This document shows, in pieces, positions 1 through 8,156 of a stretch of DNA of 18,137 bases. This DNA is from Pseudomonadota bacterium. GTDB lineage: Bacteria > Pseudomonadota > Alphaproteobacteria > Micropepsales > Micropepsaceae. The notes under the pieces were generated by a model, which saw only the letters and a list, made by a program, of their open reading frames with translations, searched no databases and was not told the DNA's origin. The stretch lies in contig JAKAVI010000411.1 of NCBI GenBank assembly GCA_021817355.1, positions 1 through 18,137 on the forward strand, in the 5' to 3' direction. The translations under genes and the position numbers were made by a program. Each line of letters opens with the position of its first letter. Position 1 is the stretch's first letter.

Positions 1-376
1 GGACATCCTGGTTCTCCGTGGCATTCTTGACCACATGGTTGTTGGTGACGACATAGCCGCGAGCGGCATCGATGATGACGCCCGAGCCCACCGCCTGGAA
101 GTGCTCCTCCGGAGCCTGATTGCCTTGCAGGCCGAAGAATTGGCGGAAAAAGGGATCGTTGTAGAGGCCGTTCTGGGCCACCGCCACAGTGCCTGTCACC
201 GAGATGTTGACGACAGCGGGAGAGACCCGCGCCAGCATGGGCGCGATGGTCGGAAGGTGATGGGGGGTCGGCTCGGCCTTCAGAACGACATGCGACGCCT
301 TAGCCGAAGCACCATTTTGATCACAGGCAAGAAGCACAAGCGGCAGCACGAGGGCCAGTCCAAGACGGGTGCGCAT
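1..376 (-). CDS. DegQ/HtrA-like periplasmic serine protease, N-terminal part (cut by window edge)
   Basis: Only the first 125 codons are visible; the gene runs off the left edge. The N-terminus has a charged start, a hydrophobic stretch and a lipobox ending LLAC (Cys18), so the protein should be a lipoprotein. Asp19 follows the Cys, which in enterobacteria favours retention in the inner membrane. The protease domain then begins with VSPAVVNI (51-58), the DPFFRQFFG segment (74-82), GSGVIID (97-103) and TNNHVV, whose His114 is the expected catalytic histidine. The Asp, Ser and any PDZ domains lie outside the window. HtrA proteases degrade or chaperone misfolded envelope proteins. The start is well set: AAGGAG lies seven bases upstream, separated from the ATG only by a run of seven T. 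Family call firm; the DegP versus DegQ subtype cannot be settled. Confidence 0.9.
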   Translation of the reverse strand, partial: MRTRLGLALVLPLVLLACDQNGASAKASHVVLKAEPTPHHLPTIAPMLARVSPAVVNISVTGTVAVAQNGLYNDPFFRQFFGLQGNQAPEEHFQAVGSGVIIDAARGYVVTNNHVVKNATENQDV

Positions 377-383
377 AAAAAAA

Positions 384-389
384 CTCCTT
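384..389 (-). promoter_or_regulatory. Strong ribosome binding site of the HtrA-like gene
   Basis: AAGGAG on the minus strand, separated from the ATG at 376 by a homopolymer of seven T (377-383). It fixes the start that gives the lipoprotein signal. Confidence 0.75.
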
Positions 390-591
390 CAGTTCCTCAA
401 TGGGGCGAACAGCGGGCGCCGGCCTCTTCTGTCCACCCCAAGCCATATAAGGATCGTATGGCCGCAGTGGAGCCTGCTCACGCGCATTTGTCTCGCTAAA
501 ATATGTTCACGAGCTCTCAACTTACTAAATTTCATGTCATGTTTTGTCCTGCCCGGGCATTGGCGCCGGCGCCCTCAAGCGACGCTTCCCT

Positions 592-1824
592 CTAGAGCGC
601 CTGGACCACTGCCTTCAGCCGTTCGGCGAGGGAGAACGGATCGTCGATAAAATCGGCATCAATCCACCAGTCCTCGACTTCGGCAAGGACCTTGCCGATC
701 TGTGGGCCTTGGGCGATGCCGGCGGCCATCACGTCGCGGCCACTGAGGGGAAACTGCGGCCGCTCCCAGCTGCGGGCCATTTCCAGGAGAGCCCGCCAGG
801 AGACCTGGTTCGACGCTTTGCCGTCCTCGGCCCAGCGCAGGCGCACCCGGTCCACAAAACGGGCCTTGCCAAGGCGGTAGAGGAGCTTGCGCATCTCGCG
901 GATCGACAGATAGCAGACGATTTTCTCGCGTCCTCCCGCCAGGTCCTCAAGACGTGCCCTCACGTCGTTGGACAGCCGCCAGCGCCCTGCCAGCGCGCCC
1001 ACCCTTGGCACCTCATCGCCCAGGAGCGCCGCAAGGCGCAGAACCGGATCGGGAGCAAAGAAACAGTCATTGTCGCTCTGTACCAGCCGCTCGGCGCGGG
1101 CAAAATTGAGCGGCCCCGGCAGGATGAGTTCAAGGACCTGACAGGCGCCCATCAGACGCAGGGCCGGCAGCGGATCAGGAGCTGCAAGAAGCTTCAGCAT
1201 CTCCTTGGCGATGCGCTCACCGGACAGACGCTGAAGACCCTCGCGCTCGGCCATCACCGCCTCAAGGGCGCTGCGCTCCGGTTCGCTGCGGCCATAATGT
1301 GCATAGAAGCGGAACAGGCGCAGAATACGCAGATAGTCTTCGCGAAGCCGCGCCCGCGGCTCACCGATGAAGCGGATGCGTCCGGCTTTCAGATCCGCAA
1401 GACCATCATGATAATCATAGATCGTGCCTGCTGCATCGGCATAAAGCGCATTCATCGTGAAGTCGCGCCGGGCCGCATCCTGGTTCCAGTCGGTGCTGAA
1501 GCTGACCTCGGCATGGCGACCGTCCGTGCTTTCATCGCGGCGCAAGGTGGTGATCTCGTAGTGCTGTGCCCCGATCACCGCTGTCACCGTGCCATGGGCA
1601 ATGCCGGTAGCGATGACACTGATGCCGGCCTCCCGAAGACGGGCCATGACCTCCTCTGGCACCAGCGGGGTTGCCAGATCGATATCATCAACCGTAACGC
1701 CAAGGAGCGCATTGCGCACGCAGCCGCCGACAAAACGCGCCTCGCCCTTGAGCGCAGCGAGGAGCCCAAGGGTCTCGGCGGAGCTCATCCATGCCTGCCT
1801 CAAAGGATCAAGCTGTGTCGTCAT
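592..1824 (-). CDS. cca: CCA tRNA nucleotidyltransferase
   Basis: Class II nucleotidyltransferase that adds or repairs the 3' CCA end of tRNAs in the cytoplasm. Its 410 residues match the length usual for alphaproteobacterial members. Visible motifs are FVGGCVRNALLG (31-42), the catalytic DxD inside DDIDLAT (46-52, Asp47 and Asp49), RRDFTMNALY (119-128) and the arginine-rich EDYLRILRLFRF block (about 162-173) that helps select the incoming nucleotide. A helical tRNA-binding C-terminal region follows. The ATG overlaps the stop of the upstream DUF6111 gene as ATGA, indicating translational coupling in a four-gene operon. Poly(A) polymerase belongs to the same superfamily, but the motif spacing and neighbours favour CCA addition. 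No terminator with a T-run was found downstream. Confidence 0.93.
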   Translation of the reverse strand: MTTQLDPLRQAWMSSAETLGLLAALKGEARFVGGCVRNALLGVTVDDIDLATPLVPEEVMARLREAGISVIATGIAHGTVTAVIGAQHYEITTLRRDESTDGRHAEVSFSTDWNQDAARRDFTMNALYADAAGTIYDYHDGLADLKAGRIRFIGEPRARLREDYLRILRLFRFYAHYGRSEPERSALEAVMAEREGLQRLSGERIAKEMLKLLAAPDPLPALRLMGACQVLELILPGPLNFARAERLVQSDNDCFFAPDPVLRLAALLGDEVPRVGALAGRWRLSNDVRARLEDLAGGREKIVCYLSIREMRKLLYRLGKARFVDRVRLRWAEDGKASNQVSWRALLEMARSWERPQFPLSGRDVMAAGIAQGPQIGKVLAEVEDWWIDADFIDDPFSLAERLKAVVQAL

Positions 1825-2093
1825 GGTTTGGCGCCACCTCTGATATGCGCGGGCACGATCTGGCCATGAACATAGGCTGGAGGCACGTAGCGTCCCCGCG
1901 TAGACACCCCGCCAAACAGCCCGGCGTAAACAAAGCTCGCAATCACCAGTAAAAGGCCGCTCGCCGCCAGCCAGAAGAGCGGCGCTGGCGCCCGCACGGC
2001 CCGCACCCCTTGCCGGCTCACCGCCAGATAGCCCGCAAAGACGAGAAAGGGCAGGGCAAAAAGGCCCAGGCGCTCAAACACCATCCGGATCAC
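1821..2093 (-). CDS. Small two-helix membrane protein, DUF6111 family
   Basis: About 90 residues with two hydrophobic segments (about 9-25 and 38-60) and a conserved-looking tail, RYVPPAYVHGQIVPAHI, that I associate with the DUF6111 family found in this operon position in Alphaproteobacteria. The function is unknown. I chose the GTG at 2093 because it overlaps the NUDIX stop as GTGA, in keeping with the other junctions of this operon. The ATG at 2084 is the alternative and would shorten the protein by three residues. A longer reading from 2198 would bury most of its extra residues in the NUDIX gene. Its stop overlaps the cca start as ATGA. The position between a nucleotide hydrolase and cca suggests co-expression but does not reveal a role. 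Confidence 0.75.
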   Translation of the reverse strand: MIRMVFERLGLFALPFLVFAGYLAVSRQGVRAVRAPAPLFWLAASGLLLVIASFVYAGLFGGVSTRGRYVPPAYVHGQIVPAHIRGGAKP

Positions 2094-2722
2094 GGCGCCA
2101 GCCTTTCGACAAAACCCGCGAGAATGCCCGCAGTTGCGCCCCAGATATAATGCCGTCCATAGGTATAGGCATAGTAGCGACGCGTCATCCCCGCCCACTC
2201 CGTGGTCTTGGTCTCGCGGTTGCGCAGATCAAGCAGAAACGAGAGCGGCACCTCGAAGACCTCTGCGACCTCATCGGGATTAGGCTTCAAGGCAAAGCCT
2301 GCATCGACAATGCCCACCACCGGGGTGATGGCAAAGCCGGTGCCGGTTTCATAGCTTTCAAGAAACCCCGCGACGCGCACATGATGGGGCGCAATGCCGG
2401 TCTCCTCCTCGGTCTCGCGCAAGGCGGTGGCAATCGCATCGCGGTCCGAAGGTGAGGTCCGGCCACCCGGAAAACTCACCTGACCGGCATGGCGTGCCAG
2501 ATGCGCCGTGCGCTGGGTGAAGAGCACCGAAGGGATGGCCCGGCGCACGATCGGCAACAGCACCGCCGCCGGCATCAGCGTCTGCGCCACCGGCCGGGCA
2601 TCGGGATTGAGATCAAAATCGCCCCGCTTGGGTGCCGTCGGCTGCGCCAGCAGATGGGGCACCAGGGCATCAGCGCCGCCCTCGGCAATCCGCGCCGGCC
2701 ACAGGCCCGCAAATGCCTCCAT
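2090..2722 (-). CDS. NUDIX hydrolase, CoA pyrophosphatase (NudL/UPF0035) type
   Basis: Cytoplasmic Mg-dependent hydrolase of 210 residues, probably splitting CoA or its derivatives into phosphopantetheine and 3',5'-ADP. The NUDIX box is visible at 86-110, with REtEEEtGI at 102-110 holding the metal-binding glutamates. The first acidic position of the box is Asp93 rather than Glu, as I recall for NudL-type enzymes. Directly before it, the segment from LFTQR (67-71) through RHAGQVSFPGG (77-87) matches the CoA-pyrophosphatase signature that precedes the box. The ATG overlaps the stop of the DUF1285 gene by one base (TGATG), and the stop overlaps the GTG of the DUF6111 gene. Substrate is inferred from the signature, not shown. 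Another nucleotide diphosphate substrate remains possible. Confidence 0.9.
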   Translation of the reverse strand: MEAFAGLWPARIAEGGADALVPHLLAQPTAPKRGDFDLNPDARPVAQTLMPAAVLLPIVRRAIPSVLFTQRTAHLARHAGQVSFPGGRTSPSDRDAIATALRETEEETGIAPHHVRVAGFLESYETGTGFAITPVVGIVDAGFALKPNPDEVAEVFEVPLSFLLDLRNRETKTTEWAGMTRRYYAYTYGRHYIWGATAGILAGFVERLAP

Positions 2723-3285
2723 CAGCCCTGCCCCAGAACGAAGTAATGACCGTTGCTCAGGACCCCGAGAACTCCGTCTGCATCGCTCTTTGCCAGCTCG
2801 ACCAGCTGGTAGAACACCGCGCGCGACAGCCTGGCGTCGAGCCCGCGGCGCACATGCACATAAGGCGAGGGTTCACCGCTGCCCGGATGGATGGCAACGC
2901 GCAGGGCGTGCTCGGCATCGAGCTCAACCTCATCGCCAACATTGGTGGTGAAGATCAGCCGCTGCTTTTGGCCCTCGCCCTCGCTGCGCAGCAGCACCGC
3001 AAGAAAAGGAGCATCGTCCACCTTGATGCGCAGCTTCTCCACCGGCGTGACGAGATGATAGCCATCGGCATCCTTGCGCAGGATGGTCGAGAACAGCCGC
3101 ACGATGGGCTGACGCAGGATCGGGGTACCAAGGTGGTACCAGGTTCCGTCACGGGCAATCCTGATGTCGATGTCGCCGCAATGGGCCGGGTTCCAGCGCT
3201 CCACCGGTGGCAGCGCCCGGCCCTGCGCGCTCTCCTTGAGCAGGCTGGCAAGGCCGATGGAAAATTCCGGTCGCGATTCGGCCAT
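2722..3285 (-). CDS. DUF1285 family protein
   Basis: Soluble protein of 187 residues with no signal peptide or membrane segment. It resembles the DUF1285 family, which is commonly the first gene before the NUDIX hydrolase and cca in Alphaproteobacteria. Recognisable segments are [20 protein letters not shown] (about 30-49), the [20 protein letters not shown] region that follows, a [16 protein letters not shown] strand pair, and a C-terminal [12 protein letters not shown]. No catalytic motif is evident and the function is unknown. It is first in the minus-strand operon, and the 235-base gap to the divergent moxR should hold the promoters of both operons. The ribosome binding site is weak (GGA about ten bases upstream of ATG 3285), so the start is less certain than the family. 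Confidence 0.82.
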   Translation of the reverse strand: MAESRPEFSIGLASLLKESAQGRALPPVERWNPAHCGDIDIRIARDGTWYHLGTPILRQPIVRLFSTILRKDADGYHLVTPVEKLRIKVDDAPFLAVLLRSEGEGQKQRLIFTTNVGDEVELDAEHALRVAIHPGSGEPSPYVHVRRGLDARLSRAVFYQLVELAKSDADGVLGVLSNGHYFVLGQG

Positions 3286-3520
3286 GATCTAGTCCGACAC
3301 CTCACGCAGAAAGACAACCAAACACGGATGCACCCGACGCCGCCCGGAATTTCGTCAGCCATCCTTCCTTGATGGTTGCGCCCGAAGGACGGGGGTGCAA
3401 GATAGCGGCCCGCCGACGGACCCCGATGAAAAGATAGGCGAGGCGGCATGAGGCCGGCAATGGCCTTCGCAGCAAAGCCACGGAAGGCCCGCGTCTTTAC
3501 ACGTCACATGGAACGAGCGC
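3286..3520. promoter_or_regulatory. Divergent intergenic region between the DUF1285/cca operon and the MoxR operon
   Basis: This 235-base gap separates two divergent operons and must contain at least one promoter for each. I found no convincing -35/-10 pair. A small stem, CCATC (3359-3363) with GATGG (3371-3375) around a seven-base loop, is visible. Short frames inside it do not look coding. Confidence 0.45.
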
Positions 3521-4534
<1,014 letters not shown>

Positions 4535-4542
4535 GGGCACGC

Positions 4543-5427
4543 ATGTTAGATGCAAAGGGCCTGAAACAAGAGGCCGAGGCGCTTGCCTCCAGCCTTCCGC
4601 CCCTGCTTGTGGCCGCCCTGCGTCTGGCCACCACGGTCAGCCTTGGCGTCCATGGCCGGCGCAAATCGGGCATGGGCGAGAGCTTCTGGCAGTTTCGGCG
4701 CTATCAGTCCCATGATCCGGCCAGTGCCATCGACTGGCGCCAGTCCTCCCGCTCGCAGCATCTGTTTGTGCGTGAACGCGAATGGGAAGCGGCCGCTGCG
4801 GTGTGGTTGTGGCGCGACAACTCTCCCAGCATGGACTTTCGCTCGCGCTGGGCGACGACGAGCAAAAGCGAGCGCGCCGGATTGCTGCTTCTGGCCCTTG
4901 CCGCCCTTCTGGTTCGCGGTGGCGAGAAGATCGCGCTTCTGGGCGCCGACAGCGAACCAGGCCAGGGACGCATGGCCCTCAGCCGCACCGCTTTTGCGCT
5001 TGGCCGCAGCAAGGAAGAACAGCTGCCGCCGCCACGCCGCGTCGGCCGCCATGCCCAGCTGATCTGGTTCAGCGATTTTCTGGGGCCAAAGGCCGAGATC
5101 GCGGCGCAGATGACGCGCTATCGCGGGGCTGGCGTGACGGGTCACCTCGTGCACTTGGTTGATCCGGCAGAGGAGGATTTTCCCTACGAGGGGCGGACGC
5201 GCTTTGAAGGACCGTCCTCTTCTGACAGCCAGATCGTCGGCCGCGCCGAAAGCCTGCGTAGCCTCTATCAGGCGCGCTTTGCCCGCCATGGCGAAGAGCT
5301 CGCAAGTCTGGCACGCAGACAAGACTGGACCTATTTGCGTCATCGCACCGACAAGCCGGCGGGTCTCGCGCTGACCGCCCTTTACGGGCATATCGGCGGT
5401 GATGCGCCGAACCGCAGAGCCAGCTGA
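4543..5427 (+). CDS. DUF58 domain protein with intact VWA-like metal site
   Basis: Soluble protein of 294 residues, the obligate-looking partner of MoxR ATPases. The DUF58 signature is clear: GESFWQFRRYQ (45-55), HDPASAIDWRQSSRSQHLF (57-75) and VREREWE (76-82). Right after it comes RDNSPSM (91-97), a DxSxSM motif typical of the VWA metal-ion-dependent adhesion site, so metal-dependent protein binding is plausible. Two starts compete: ATG 4516 lies inside the end of moxR, while ATG 4543 has GAGGG five bases upstream and is preferred. The stop TGA overlaps the ATG of the next gene by one base. Its role is probably to connect the ATPase with the two membrane proteins downstream; this is inferred from family context. 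Confidence 0.92.
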   Translation: MLDAKGLKQEAEALASSLPPLLVAALRLATTVSLGVHGRRKSGMGESFWQFRRYQSHDPASAIDWRQSSRSQHLFVREREWEAAAAVWLWRDNSPSMDFRSRWATTSKSERAGLLLLALAALLVRGGEKIALLGADSEPGQGRMALSRTAFALGRSKEEQLPPPRRVGRHAQLIWFSDFLGPKAEIAAQMTRYRGAGVTGHLVHLVDPAEEDFPYEGRTRFEGPSSSDSQIVGRAESLRSLYQARFARHGEELASLARRQDWTYLRHRTDKPAGLALTALYGHIGGDAPNRRAS

Positions 5428-8156
5428 TGGGTGCCCTCAGCTTCGCTGCGCCGCTCCTTCTCGCCGCGCTCGCGCTGCTGCCGGCGATCTGGTTTCTCCT
5501 GCGCGTAACCCCACCTTCGCCCCGGCGCGAAATCTTCCCGCCCCTGCACCTTCTGCGCGGACTTCAAAGCAGCGAAGAAACCCCGGCGCGTACCCCTTGG
5601 TGGCTCCTTCTGCTGCGTCTGCTGGTGGCGGCGCTCATCATCCTCGCCCTGGCCGGACCCCGTCTGGGCAAGCTGCCGCGGGCGTTTGGCCAGGCGCCCC
5701 TGGTGCTTTTCGTCGACAATGACTGGGCTGGGGCCAACACTTGGAACCTGCGCCGCGCCGCGATGACCGAGGCAATCGCCACCGCCGGCGCCCATCACGA
5801 GCCTGTCGTCATTGTGCCGACGGCCGCAGGCGCCCGGCAAATTCCCTCACTGCTGAACGCAGCCAAGGCCGAGCGCCGCGCCCGCGAACTTGCCCCGGAA
5901 GCCTTTCTGGGCAACAGGCAGGCTGCGCTAGGCGCCCTTCTGAAACTCCACTTTGCCGCGCGCCCGCAGATCCTCTGGCTGAGCGATGATCTTGATTACG
6001 GCCATGCGCGCGCGGTGGCGCGCGCATTGAAGCGCATCGGCAGCGTCGAACTCCTGCGGGATCGGCCCGCGCAATATCCCCTGGCCATTACGGCGCTCAA
6101 GAATGCGGGACCACAGCTTCGCATCGTCATCGACCGCGCACTGGCGGCAGGAACCCAGAAAGGCCTCGTGGAGGCCCAGAACAGCAACGGTGACGCGCTC
6201 GCCACCGCCCCCTTTGTCTTCGCCGCAGAGGCGCGCTCGACCACGGCGACGCTCGCGCTGCCCCTGCAATTGCGCAACCACATCGCGCGCCTTGTCCTTT
6301 CCGGTAACAGCTCCGCGGGCGCCGTGCATCTTCTGAGCACCACCGCCCGCTTCCAGAAAGTCGGCATCGTTGCTGCCACCAGCAGCCAGAGCCGATCGCC
6401 GCTCCTTTCGGGGGCCTATTATCTGCAGCGCGCGCTCTCGCCTTATGCCGATGTCAGCCATGGCAGCATTGGCGAAGAACTCGCCCGCCGTGTCGGGGTT
6501 CTGGTGCTCTCCGATATCGGCCGCATCAGCGGCGATGATTATGCACGGGTCGCCCGCTTCGTGGCGGAAGGAGGCGTGCTCATCCGCTTTGCCGGACCAC
6601 GCATGACCAATGGCGCCGATGCCCTCGTTCCGGTCAGCTTGCGCAGCGGCGGGCGCTATCTTGGCGGCGCCATGGGCTGGGCAAAGCCACAGCATCTGGC
6701 AGCCTTTCCCAATGCCTCGCCGTTCAGCGGTCTTGCCATCCCTGAGGACGTCACCATCTCCCGGCAAATCCTCGCCCAGCCCAGCATCGAACTTGCCACA
6801 CGCAGCTGGGCGCGGCTTGCCGATGGCACTCCCCTTGTCACCGGCGCCCCGCGTGGCAAGGGCTGGATCGTGCTTTTTCATGTGCCCGCCGCCCCCGGAT
6901 GGTCGACACTACCCATGTCCCATCTCTTCATCGACATGCTGCGCCGCCTGCTCGAGCTTTCAGCTGGCACCTCGCCACGGGCCATCGGTGCGCACGCGGC
7001 GGCAAGCTTGCCACCACGCGCCATACTGGATGGCTTTGGCAGGCTCAAAAAGCCTTCGCCCGAGACCTTGCCGCTGCAAGGTGCGGACCTCGCCCGTTTT
7101 GTGCCCACCCAAAGCCATCCGCCCGGTCTTTATGGCAGTGTGGATGCTAGCGTGGCGCTGAACACCACCTCGGTGCGCACCCCGCTCATCGCACTACACA
7201 GCATGGGTCTGGCCAGCCGGTATTATACGGGTCACACCACGCTGCTGCTTGCGCCCTACCTGCTCGTTGGCGCTTTTGTGCTGCTGCTCACCGATGGCGT
7301 GATCGGTCTTTGGCTGCGCGGGCTCCTGCCACTGCGGCAGTGGGCGGGTTTTGCTACGGTGCTGCTGTTGCTGCCGGCCGTCTTGCCCCACCAGGCGCGG
7401 GCCGGCGAACGCTTCGATATGAAGGCTGCGCTCAACACCCGTCTTGCCTATGTCATCACCGGCATTGCGAGCGTCGACCGCATGAGCAAGGCCGGACTGA
7501 GCGGACTTGGACTGTGGCTGAGAGCCCGCACCTCCTACGATCCCAAAACACCGATGGGCGTCAATCTTGCAACCGACAACCTGTCGTTCTTTCCGCTCCT
7601 CTATTGGCCGATGGATCCGCGCGAGAAAGCACTGACCCCGGCCGAGCTCAGCAAGATCCAGACCTATATGCGCGATGGTGGCACGCTCTTCATCGACACC
7701 CGTGAACTGACGCTCGGGCCCACACGCGGACCGAACAATCCGGGCGAGATCACCTTGAAACGCCTGCTCGGTAAACTCGATCTGCCGCCGCTCGAACCCA
7801 TCCCCGCCGATCATGTCCTCACCAAGACATTCTATCTGCTTTCAAGCTTTCCCGGACGCTGGGCAGGTGGCACGCTCTGGGTGCAGAAGCTGCCGCCACG
7901 TGATCCCAATGCCGGACCTGAACCGGCCCGCGGTGGCGATGACGTCTCACCCATCATCATTGGCAGCAATGATTATGCCGCTGCCTGGGCGGTGAACGCC
8001 CAGGGCGAACCTCTTGTGGCGATCGTCCCGGGCGGCGAGGAGCAGCGCGAGATGGCGGTGCGTGTGGGCATCAATATCGTGATGTATGCGCTGACCGGAA
8101 ATTACAAGGCCGATACCGTGCAGGTTCCGGCCCTGCTGCGGAGATTGGGCAAGTGA
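5427..8156 (+). CDS. Large membrane protein with BatA-type N-terminus and C-terminal DUF4159 domain
   Basis: Protein of 909 residues. The N-terminus matches the BatA/aerotolerance N-terminal region, with membrane helices at about 6-25 and 58-78. A VWA-like domain follows, but its metal site reads VDNDWA (about 98) instead of DxSxS, so metal binding is probably lost. A region near 310-400, including GDDYARVARFVAEGGVLIRFAGP, resembles a glutamine-amidotransferase-like fold. Two more helices lie at about 604-627 and 637-655. From about 660 to the end is a DUF4159 domain (ERFDMKAALNTRLAY; later MRDGGTLFIDTREL). Transposed to topology, the middle is probably periplasmic or cytoplasmic as one block, which I cannot decide. 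It overlaps the gene before by one base and the gene after by four. Function unknown. Confidence 0.9.
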   Translation: MGALSFAAPLLLAALALLPAIWFLLRVTPPSPRREIFPPLHLLRGLQSSEETPARTPWWLLLLRLLVAALIILALAGPRLGKLPRAFGQAPLVLFVDNDWAGANTWNLRRAAMTEAIATAGAHHEPVVIVPTAAGARQIPSLLNAAKAERRARELAPEAFLGNRQAALGALLKLHFAARPQILWLSDDLDYGHARAVARALKRIGSVELLRDRPAQYPLAITALKNAGPQLRIVIDRALAAGTQKGLVEAQNSNGDALATAPFVFAAEARSTTATLALPLQLRNHIARLVLSGNSSAGAVHLLSTTARFQKVGIVAATSSQSRSPLLSGAYYLQRALSPYADVSHGSIGEELARRVGVLVLSDIGRISGDDYARVARFVAEGGVLIRFAGPRMTNGADALVPVSLRSGGRYLGGAMGWAKPQHLAAFPNASPFSGLAIPEDVTISRQILAQPSIELATRSWARLADGTPLVTGAPRGKGWIVLFHVPAAPGWSTLPMSHLFIDMLRRLLELSAGTSPRAIGAHAAASLPPRAILDGFGRLKKPSPETLPLQGADLARFVPTQSHPPGLYGSVDASVALNTTSVRTPLIALHSMGLASRYYTGHTTLLLAPYLLVGAFVLLLTDGVIGLWLRGLLPLRQWAGFATVLLLLPAVLPHQARAGERFDMKAALNTRLAYVITGIASVDRMSKAGLSGLGLWLRARTSYDPKTPMGVNLATDNLSFFPLLYWPMDPREKALTPAELSKIQTYMRDGGTLFIDTRELTLGPTRGPNNPGEITLKRLLGKLDLPPLEPIPADHVLTKTFYLLSSFPGRWAGGTLWVQKLPPRDPNAGPEPARGGDDVSPIIIGSNDYAAAWAVNAQGEPLVAIVPGGEEQREMAVRVGINIVMYALTGNYKADTVQVPALLRRLGK

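Noticed and set aside
544..1869. Long plus-strand open frame opposite cca
   Set aside because: It mirrors the cca gene, shows no recognisable domain, and arises from high-GC codon bias on the other strand.
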